Shown one piece after another: positions 32,601-42,002 of a DNA stretch of 64,000 nt. How positions within the stretch are numbered: position 1 is the stretch's first letter; each line of letters opens with the position of its first letter. The translations under genes and the position numbers were made by a program. Under the pieces are notes generated by a model that saw only the letters and a program-made list of their open reading frames with translations, was not told the origin of the DNA and did not search any database. This stretch comes from Chlorokybus atmophyticus (taxonomy: Eukaryota; Streptophyta; Chlorokybophyceae; Chlorokybales; Chlorokybaceae). Where the stretch lies: contig RHPI01001507.1 in the NCBI GenBank assembly GCA_009103225.1, positions 482,693 to 546,692 of the forward strand, given 5' to 3'.

Positions 32601-34195
32601 GCCGCATAATTCCACTGTGCCTTCAATGGCGACGCGAACCTGATGATGTAGATAGCCATCAAGCGGTTGTTGATGTGTGTGTTGCATTGTTGGCTTTGCG
32701 CTCAGTCAAGCAGTCTTCACTGATTGCTTCTGCTTTCAAACCATGTTGACATTGTGAACAGTTGTGCGCACCTGAGAAATGTGGGCAGCGCTCCGCCCAG
32801 AAACACCAGAGCATATATCACGTACACGTGCGCGGGTCCGAATAGCGGAGCCACATGGTTTACCGCCACTGCCAAAGCTCCTGCACAAGGACACACGCAT
32901 GATCTAAACAATTTTAAGGTATGCACAAACACGCGAACACATGTCCATGCAAGAGTGAAGGATACTAGCAAGAGGGATTGCTGCCAAAAACTTCATGCAT
33001 GCAACTCTGCTTGCATGTGCGTGCGCGTGTGCGCGCGTGTCTGTGTTTGTGTGTGCATAGCGACCATCCACAAGTTATCCTCACACAGGCCAATGCAAAA
33101 GACTGACTGCAGTTGAGAGCGAGGCACAGTTCCAGTGTCATGTGTGGACCAGGTTGACACCAAACCCGTACGTGTAAGTTGTGTACGTTTCTGAAGCGAC
33201 TCTTGACTGACCGGCAATGCTTGTCCCGACGACGCGGTTGAGTCCCTTGCTGAGGCTGGTGCCGACATTGGGTTCGAGGACGAGGCCGACGGTGAGGACG
33301 GCCCAGATGCCCACGCCCTCGAGCCACGTGTCGATCGCGGGGACGAGAACCAGCAGGGAACACAGCGTAGACGCAAGACCGACCTGCGTGTACATGCGCG
33401 TGTGGGTACGTGTGCATGTGCGCGCGTGTGGGTGTGCGTGTGCGTGCGTGGGTGTGCGCGTGCGTGTGGGCGTGTGCACGTGTAGCTGCGCGTGCGCGCG
33501 TGTATTCTTAATAGGGTGAGAGTGCATTGCGTGCAACCAACCAAGTTACGTGCGTGTCAAGCCCACATTGACTCTAAACAAACAGCTATTACCTATGAAT
33601 CAGGTTTTTGTTTACGTGCTGGACAAGGGGGCAACGGCGGGCTAACTGGCCAACGCAGTCCATAACCACAACAAGCATGCCACTTTGCGCCTGCTTACTA
33701 CTGTGCAAAGCAGGTGTCAATGATGGCACTGTAGAAAAGTGCAACAACAAAAGGCAAATGCCTGATGAAGCCCGCGCGGGGCTGTCATAGTCACAACACA
33801 CAGCAGGGTAGCATGACAAATGCAGCAACCGAACAGTAGATAACGAAAGGAACAATGCAATGCCATAGCATGTATGTGTTGACATAGCTACAGTATGCAG
33901 CATTTAGTGCTGCTCATTGTGCACAAAACCTTTTCTTTGCGTTGTCTCTCACCTTGATTGACAGGACAAAGATGTCACCATCAGCGCCAGCTGTCACCTT
34001 CCTGCACCAGCACTTTACCCCAAACGCCCACTTGGACAGAAACCCTAACCCTAGCTGGGACACCCTGCTTGCGCCTTTGCTTGCGCCTCCTGCTGCAGCT
34101 GCACTTGTGGCATGGCTGCGGTGGTTGCCATCCTCCTCGCCGACACCACCATGGGCAACGCCGCCAAGCAGAGGCTGCTGGGCAGTGTCGCCCAT
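29683..34195 (-). CDS. ALMT-family (aluminium-activated malate transporter-like) anion channel, interrupted by a gap
   Basis: This is a membrane anion channel of the ALMT/FUSC type. Exons in reading order are 34195-33953, 33383-33212, 32880-32772, 32639-32559, 32451-32377, 32107-31776, 31521-31424, 31335-31270, 31119 to about 30970, an unseen part in the N-gap, and a last exon 29926-29683. The family signature is clear: GIWAVLTVGLVLEPNVGTSL followed by SKGLNRVVGTSIAG in exon 2; hydrophobic membrane segments through exon 5; the conserved WEPPHG (about 247-252) and GYPWARYAGLAAELR in the cytosolic half; and LCKFAALLIEFVTRLRYVAN in the last exon, matching the ALMT C-terminus. An Asn/Lys run (about 199-218) encoded by AAC repeats lies in the cytosolic loop before the WEP motif. 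The start at 34195 gives MGDTAQQPLLGG; an in-frame ATG also exists at 34309. Plant members carry malate, chloride or nitrate at plasma or vacuolar membranes; location and substrate here are unknown. Confidence 0.88.
30626..30856. other. assembly gap (231 N)
   Basis: This is a run of unknown bases inside the ALMT gene. Exon 9 begins at 31119 in phase 0, while the last exon (29926-29683) needs a preceding exon ending in phase 2. At least one splice junction or exon therefore lies in or next to the gap. Confidence 0.98.
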
Positions 34196-35650
34196 GCGTA
34201 CAACGCTGGCCAGGACGCTGCCCTGCCTGCCGGCGACGACACCGCGATGGAGGAGGTGAAGGACGCCGTTGGGCACATGCAGGCTGACATCCAGTCGTAA
34301 TATACGCATAAAGATAATAGCATGTTTGAAAGCATGGCTGTAGGCTGTAACTTACTACCATGGTGCATGCATCGAGATGTAGGCTGCTATTGGCTTACAC
34401 TTATGTGCTAATACCCACAGGATACCTACATGCTCACTTATGTGTGTTAATAAGCTTGTACTAAAATTCTGTTTTTAACACAAGTTAAATAAGCTACACA
34501 TGTAGATTATTGTGATACAAACACATGAAGTGCTGATTGACAAGCTGCTTAACTTGCTGCACATGTACATTGTACATTGCAATATGCTCCATATATGTAA
34601 GATGTGAAGGTTTTCACGGTCATATACATTTGATTGTACTTATGCTATCCAAATCAAAATTATTTGCATTATTGTATACGCGATAAAACTTTTGTATCAA
34701 ACATTCAAGTTAAAGCTTGGTTAATTGCATCAATTTATTGATATCATCATTTTCATTAGAAAGCATGAATGCATCTCCAACATTATAAGACTGACAAATG
34801 GACGAATTGCCAACACAGATAATATTTTCATAAGTGCTTTATGTCGTGAATAGACCATATAAGGCTATCTTGCATGCTCATGCTCTGCTGTCGCTACACC
34901 GGCATTGCAAGCAAACACATAGTTAGGCTAGGTATAAGATAGACCAACAGTTATCCTACAAGCGTAATTGATTTTCATGGGTACACGTGTGTTATGCTTG
35001 TCGCTAGGTGGATACCATAAGATAGTGCATGTTTACTTATACCTTAAACAACACTGCGTTGCATCAATTTTGGTAAGTCACAACATATGGTTTTATCACA
35101 TGCATTGGTAAGCGAGAGAACTAAATTCTCGTATAAAAATAGTGTAAAATAATAAGTTAAAATATGTACATGAAAATGTTTGTCGCATATATAGAACAAT
35201 ATGTATGCGCTCATGCATTGTTCGTGTAGTGCATGCAATAGACTTAATCACAAATACAACACATTACCATCCAATAGCTGAGCAAAGAGTAATGTGAATG
35301 CGAGGTGAGCGGCTTAGCAAAAGCCGGCGTGACACTTGAGCTCTTACAAGCCATAATCTACGCATGCAAATGACATGACTAACTTACGACCCATAGCATA
35401 TATATTATGCCGTATGCACTTGGGCTTGTTGAGCACGAATGGCACTATAAATAATCATTACCTGCACAATAATGAACGCGCAAGGTGTTCACAAAAGCAT
35501 CAACTCATATACTACGGTACATAAACATGGCCCAATGCAATAACATGTGCATAAACAACGTAACTCGTCACACGACACTTGGCGTATCATCAAGCAATTG
35601 ACCAAACATCTATTGAGAGATAAGTACATATATCCACAATCAATAAGCAT
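34196..35650. other. intergenic, contains a dispersed repeat copy
   Basis: There is no gene. AT-rich sequence upstream of the ALMT start would hold its promoter. About 34871-35047 is one copy of a repeat found again, diverged, at about 37440-37650; both share TAGGCTAGGTATA and TTTTCATGGGTA. Confidence 0.5.
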
Positions 35651-37062
35651 TCACAGCTCAGCTCGGTATTCATTCAGGGCCTTGATGTAACCATTGGTGA
35701 CGCCATGATGAAGTACGTAACAAAAAGCCAATAGGAATGCGCAACAGGCAGCAAAACAAATAAACTCGCCTGAAGACACACCACCACATAGTGTGAGCAT
35801 GATCAGCACATCTAAAGCTACTGAATCCAAACCACACGACATAAACATAAAACTCACCTTACCTGTTACAATGGCTGGATCAGGTTCTAGCCCTATCTTC
35901 TTTGTTAACTTCATAGATCTTCGTCCCGAAAGCGGGTATCTGCCATTTATTACCCACTTTACAACTGCATCACACACCAACACGCAAGTCTCCCCACAAC
36001 CACGTGTGCGTGTGCGTACCAACCATAGATCACCTGATTGCGACATCTGCATTCTCTTGCATGCCGATATCGCTCCCACTCACACTGGCAACCTCTTCAT
36101 CACCACTGCTGCCCGCGCTATCGTCATCAATGGAGTCGATATCACCTCTGCTGATCAAGCTGCTGGCGGATCGCACGCTGGCTGCTGCCTCATCTGCACG
36201 AAGCATGTGTGCGTGTGTGTGTCCGTGCGCGTGTGTGTCTACACCATGCTGAGCTCACATACATTGTGCCACAAAACTCAACAGATTCATAAGACAGAAT
36301 CATCAAGGCAAGGCTGCATAGACGCACACAGAGCGCATCTTGACACATGTACACCTTTGGCTGGTATGTGTGTAAAGCAGCACAGCATCCATCCATTGCA
36401 ATGCACGCACTGCACGTCTGAACGACTAAACGCGTTATGCCCAGGAGCAGTGTGACATAAATAGTGCAACATACTACGACACATTACTGCACATCGTAAC
36501 ACACTTGCAAGGCACTGAAGTTCACAACAGTCGCCTGTGTGGGATTCCTGGTCGCTAATTGCTCACCTGTAGGAGGGTTAGCGTGGTTTGAAGCCGCTTC
36601 ATGTCCTGAACCAACGCCATTGCTGTAAGCAGGTGAGCTCAACTTGCTGCTCTGCTGCTGACTGAGGCCCTGCAGCAGTCTGGTGAGCTGCTGATCCTCC
36701 TCCTCCTCCTCCTCCTCCTCGCCGTCGGCGCTGCTCTCGCCCGCCCCCGGCCCACTGTCGCCTCCGCCACCACCACTGAGCGTCCTGAGAAGCTCTTTCC
36801 TGTCTATCGTGTCCCGCTCAGACGTTGCCTTCGCCGCTGCCGCTGCCGCCGCCGCCCCTCTACGCGCAGGCATCGCCGCCAAACGCCAGGAAAGACATGC
36901 TCTGAGCGCCTCAACTGTGCCTATAACATTCACTGGTGCCGTGCCTGCCACGGAACTTCCTTGACGGAAGGAAGGTAGTTTGCATGCTTTGCATGTTGAT
37001 GTGAATCGCCGACTATGCGGCCGACTGACTAAAATTGTGTTGGTTTTTGGAGGAGCTATCAT
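35651..37062 (-). CDS. probable tail-anchored membrane protein of unknown function
   Basis: Exons in reading order are 37062-36567, 36193 to about 36086, 35964-35863 and 35769-35651 (TGA at 35651-35653), about 274 aa. Exon 1 encodes an Arg/Ala-rich start, then a Glu run and a Gly/Ser/Gln-rich region. Exon 2 is acidic and Ser-rich (DIDSIDDDSAGSSGDEE). Exon 3 has a basic segment (KWVINGRYPLSGRRSMKLTK). Exon 4 ends in one hydrophobic helix (FICFAACCAFLLAFCYVLHH) followed by only 19 residues, the pattern of a tail anchor. The exon 1 donor (GTGAGC) and exon 4 acceptor are strong. The exon 2 donor is uncertain: phase demands GTGTGA at 36085, though a better GTGAGT stands two bases on. The start could be an internal Met. 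I do not recognise the family. Confidence 0.55.
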
Positions 37063-38359
37063 GGGCTGTGAAGACCATTAAACTGAGTGCAGATTGATTG
37101 AATCCGCAAATGTTATTCTCTGTTGTGACACACATACATATATATATATAAATATATATATATATATGTGTATACGAAGCAAGTTGTGCTAATTTATTGT
37201 GCTTGTAGTAAAATGTGATGTTTGCCTCTATCTGTCTTTAATGCTTGACTGGTAGTAGGCTTGAAATTCATGGTATATCACATGCAATTAGCATGTGTCA
37301 TGCCAAAGCCTAATAGCATGTGACAATCATGTGCATGGTGCATTGAAGTCTCATCTGATATGAGTCATATCTGATCCACTGCGCCCCAAGCGTAGCTGGC
37401 CTGACACCCTCCCTACGTGCCTGCAAGTTGTCCACCTGGTTGTCTTGCCCCTGCTGCCACTGCACCAGCATTGCACACGCACGTATTGCATGCACGAGTA
37501 CATGCACATCATTGCAGATACTTTACAAATAGCTAGGCTAGGTATAGGATAGGCCAACGGCTATGCCCCTAGTGTGATAAGTTTTCATGGGTATCCGTGC
37601 GCTTGCTTGCCGTTAGGTAGATAGGGTGCATGCTTGATTATACCTTATATGACATGAGTCATATCGGTGAGCGCTGACGCGCTGGACATCATGTATACAT
37701 AATTTGACGTAATGGTGACATCTTAGCGCATCAACACATGTTTATAGCCAGACAGTGCGACACTTACCGGATTACAATGCATACCCAATCATTGAATACC
37801 TTGGGCATATGTTGCTGCTTGTGATGGACTACAGCAGCTGTAAGTACATTGCTCTTAATTAGCCAGGCCTTGCAAACCACGCAATTAAGGCTAATCACAA
37901 TGAATCTACAATGAATAATGGGACAGTGGCCCGATGTTCTGACCTAGTTCAGCACCTTGCAATTGAAGTGCAGACACTCAGTACTGATCAATGTCTTCAA
38001 TACGAGGTGGCTTCCAATCTATGCGCGGTCTGCATAGAGAGAAGAGAGAATGAAGTTCCAATGTCAATGTCACGTGCACGTCAGCATGAAGTTTTCTCTC
38101 AACAACAGTGTGTCTCACTTCACAACGGTTACAGCACCATATAACAGGCTCAAAGCGAGACCATGAAATGCTATATACATGCGCGACTAGTATAATACAT
38201 GGTGGGTGGAGAAGAGCTATACAAGTCTACAGCTACAACGGGGTTCGCAAGCTGCGTGTTTGGGCATGTGACAGGACAAGATCCTACAATGTCCTTTTAT
38301 CTGATGAAGCCGCCAACCCACATGCTACACAGAGCATCTAAAACCACACAAGACCACGC
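37063..38359. other. intergenic with AT microsatellite and dispersed repeat
   Basis: There is no gene. (TA)n at about 37135-37166. About 37440-37650 is the second copy of the repeat at 34871-35047. The rest is unremarkable. Confidence 0.5.
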
Positions 38360-41300
38360 TTACTCCATGCCCAGGTACTGCCCGTGATCCTCCTGGTCAA
38401 GTCTTGCAGCTACCTGCAACACATGACAGAGCCACAGTGTGATGTCTTCTGCAACCACTGAGTGACTATGTACGTGAGTGGTTTCCGGTTCTTTTACCTG
38501 CGCGTGCGAGCCGCCCATAAGATCGAGCACTTGTCGCCAGAGCGGCCGCGGCAACGATAAGCAGTGCTGAGTGGCAAGGCTAGAACACGCCGCCGCAATA
38601 TACCTGTAAGAAGTGTAAGATGCGGTAGATATGGACCAACTGCAGCGCATGCTTGCCATGCAGCTCGCTAACGCTGCATGCCATAATATGTTGAACTTCA
38701 TCCAGGCACACACGGTTATCCACTCCGCATGCAAAGCTGCAAAGGTTGTTACGTGCTTGCTGCAACACAACACACCAAGTTCAACAGCAAGCCATGCTTG
38801 CTTGCTGTACTGACCAGTTTCCAAGTGCAATCTCGGTTGCCAGCTGTCCTGGCGCCCAGCCCGCATGCCCGAAAAAGAACTTGAATTCCGATGTGGCGGC
38901 CGCGTTCGCTGTAACAGCTTCCTGCGCAGGAAAGCCGCCCACAGCTGAGCATATGTATAGTAGCACGTAACACACAAGCGCACGCTCACATACGCGCGCA
39001 AGCACGCACACAATTGAATTAACAACAACGTTGCAAAACGAATTGGCATGAAGTGATGTCCACAGATTGACCATGTGCGCATAATGGGATGCATGTGCCA
39101 CAAGTGATGCAACAAGCGCACGTCACAAGCCAATCAACAATGTCATGCTCCTGTGGTGCCAATGTGCCAATGCAAACCTCAGCGTGCTCCGGATGGCCAA
39201 CAAAGACGCCCTCCATGACTTTGGTAGACCCGCGCACGACGTCGCCGCGGCCGTGCACCGAGAGCACCATGTTGGGACGCACGGGACCCCCGAGGTAGAA
39301 CGGCTCCGCGCCAAAACGCTGGCGGAAGTGCTCGCTCAAGCCGGCGCCTTGCGAAAGCTGACCAAACTGTTCACACACAGTCATTGGCGTTGTGAGCGAG
39401 ACATACAATGCAGGAACAATCCCACGCAATCCTGTCAGTTGAACGGTTGAACAATCGTCCATGCAAGCTGACTGGCTGCATGCTCACTCCGTTGAGTGGA
39501 GCAACCGATGGTTGTATCATGCAACAGTGACATGGCACTGATGCGTATGCTAAGACAGTGGCATGTGCTAAGTCGTGCCTATCTGCTTGCACAAGCGTGT
39601 ACATACAGCTTACAGGCGCACACGTGCATGTGCACCCACACAGTAGGACAATGGCATGTGTGTGCTGAATTGTATGCCTACGTGTACATGCACGCACATG
39701 TACCCCTTGTAGTTAGAGTATCACAACACAGGCATAACCCGAACAAAGGGTTGACTGACATTGAGTGAGTGTATGAACAACACCAGCAGAGCCTGCGCAA
39801 CTCTTGATAATTTACCTTCATAGGCGATGGTCTGTTGAGCACAAGGCCCATGGTGCCGGTCCGATCATCGTGTTCCAGTATGAGAATGACAGTCTGCCAA
39901 AAAAGGCCGCGCAAGCCCTCGTGCGCCAACAGCAAGCAGCCCTGAAGTGATATGTGTATGCTATGTTTATACAATGTGTTCAAGTCACATGCAACACAGG
40001 CCTGGTCGCACACAATAACAAACGACTACAACAATAACAAAGCTGCTGCACCTTCTCAACTTGTGCTATTGGATGCGCCCATGCGCCAGATTGCTTTGCT
40101 TTGCGCGTCACTGGGCTGGCGGGTTCTGAGGAGTGTTTTGCTGCCGTCTGTGTTTGGACAGAGCCTCCATTTGCATGGTTGTGTGTATTGTTGTACTTGT
40201 GCAGAGCAACGAGCACATTGGAAGCAACACCTCAGCAAAGCTATTTGCAACATGCTCTCAGTGAAGCAATAAAACCAGCTTCACATGCGAAACCATAGAT
40301 GCATGCGAACATGGATGCATTACAACTGTTCACGAGCCCCCTTGCATGAACAGCCTGACTGAATAAACTTCATGTGCAATCAACACATCCTAGCCATCCG
40401 ACAGGCCCACATGCCAACAAACTGCATGCAGTTTGTATATTTCTGACACATGCAAAGCTGCTTGTTGCTCGATGCATGTGCTGCTCGCACAAACTCAAAA
40501 TCTGATGCAGTCGATACTGACACGCGCATGCACTTATATTGTTTAAATGATAAGAGTGCTACACACACAGCACTAACGAGTCATGGCTGCCACGCGCATG
40601 CAATCAACACAAACAACAAAACACACTGCATGCACGCTGCGCGCGCTATCGTAGCATCAACATACCCAACCAAAGCATGCAATGCACATACAATCAGCAA
40701 CAGCCCACCTCTTCCGTGGCGATCATCCTCGCCCTGAACGCCCTCCAGTCCTCTCCCAGCGCTGGCGGCAACGCGCCGTCATCCTTGTCCTTCCCAGACT
40801 GTGCGGCTCCCTCGCCTTCGTTGTCGTTGTTAGCGCGCACAATCAGCAGGTGGGAGCGCCCAGCTGACAACCTTCTCCTCAACCATATTGAAACATAAGG
40901 GGAGGATTTTGGGAGCAAAGCGAGAGAGCACTTTCTCGGATGGCGCACAGTCGGCTGCAAAAAGACAGTGGTTACATGTATTGTGATGTACATATATCAT
41001 GCATGCAATTGACGCAACAATCTAGCAGATTGGTTGGTGTCAACGAGGCATCGTTGTTGAAGCAATGTTGGTAGGAACGCTTGACACATTATGACGGTTG
41101 CTACTGGGGAATGCAGGATGACACAAGTGTATACTATTGGCCGGCGTAATGCCTGACAATGCTTGCGCTGCACACACTTACAAGGCAGCAAAATATAAGA
41201 AAGGCAACACAAAGAGTAGTAATTGAATGCTGTAAGCAAATGCATGCGTCAAGACATTTATCAAAGGGCGAGCAATCAAGGGTTCAATGCACATGTAGGC

Positions 41301-41495
41301 AATTAGGGTTTCCTTTGTAGCATGCACTCCCGAGGCAGATCAGACTGTGCTCTCAGCTCCGGCACACCAGCAGAGCAAGCAAGCAAGCAAGCAGATAACG
41401 CATTGAATCACAGTTCACACCTTGTGAGAAGACGAAGTAGAGGCGTACAGCGACGCCGCCGGCGTCGCCGTCGCCGCCGAGGCAGCTGTCGCCAT
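38360..41495 (-). CDS. AlgH/UPF0301 (DUF179) family protein, probably plastid-targeted, 332 aa, 8 exons
   Basis: Exons in reading order are 41495-41421, 40954-40709, 40147-40052, 39941-39816, 39366-39178, 38921-38815, 38603-38498 and 38413-38360; all phases agree. The first about 75 residues (MATAASAATATPAASLYAST..., Ser/Ala/Arg-rich with few acids) look like a chloroplast transit peptide. The mature protein shows DWRAFRARMIATEE, WAHPIAQVEKGCLLLAHEGL, then the hallmark TVILILEHDDRTGTMGLVLN, PFYLGGPV, EGVFVG and FKFFFGHAGWAPGQLATEI, and ends with the conserved WY...LWRQVLDLMGG. Bacterial AlgH/YqgE proteins have this fold; the biochemical role is not established and plants carry organellar versions. 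ATG 41495 was chosen because the upstream extension (to 41696) is basic and low-complexity; the longer form is possible. The gene is divergent from the GT29 gene. Confidence 0.9.
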
Positions 41496-42002
41496 GCTCA
41501 GCACAGTTGTGAAGGCAACTAACACACCTCCAAGCGCTGCTGCAGCTGCGTCGCCTCGGCTATCGCCACTCAACTGACGCAGGCGACTACGACGGCAAAC
41601 CCGCCTACCGGAATAACCCCCAACCAACGCCCCCGCCCCCGCCCCCAACCCCGCCAACGTCGCCGCCCCCTGCCGCCTGCCCGCTTCGCCCGCCACGTGG
41701 CAACGCTTTTCAAAGGTTTTTTGTTGCTCAGACCAAATGAATGTGACTTAGACAGTATCTTCGGTCCGTAACAGGGTACGGTTAATGACATCTCAGATAC
41801 CATGAGTCACGCAACTCGGTGGGTTTGTAAGTATGAGAATACGTTGAGTGACGCGACTTGCTTACAATCATCTTCCAGCTTGGATACGCTACATTGTGTA
41901 TTGCAACTGCATTGATTAGACCAGTGACGTGATCGGTTACGTGACCGCATTACGGACTAATTACGGAGTGATTAACCACCAGGCCGTGCCAGGCCGGCGG
42001 CC
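41496..42002. promoter_or_regulatory. divergent intergenic region between the AlgH-like and GT29 genes
   Basis: 507 bp separate two start codons on opposite strands, so this must contain both promoters or a shared bidirectional one. I see no TATA box that I would trust. CACGTGGC at about 41693 and several CGTGA/ACGTCA-like motifs around 41925-41950 are candidate binding sites only. Confidence 0.4.

Noticed and set aside
34112-34300. 62-codon plus-strand frame with protein-like composition, and two longer plus-strand frames at 33942-34287
   Set aside because: They overlap, on the other strand, the first ALMT exon and the region just upstream of it. Exon 1 joins in phase to the next exon in a known family, which explains the composition.
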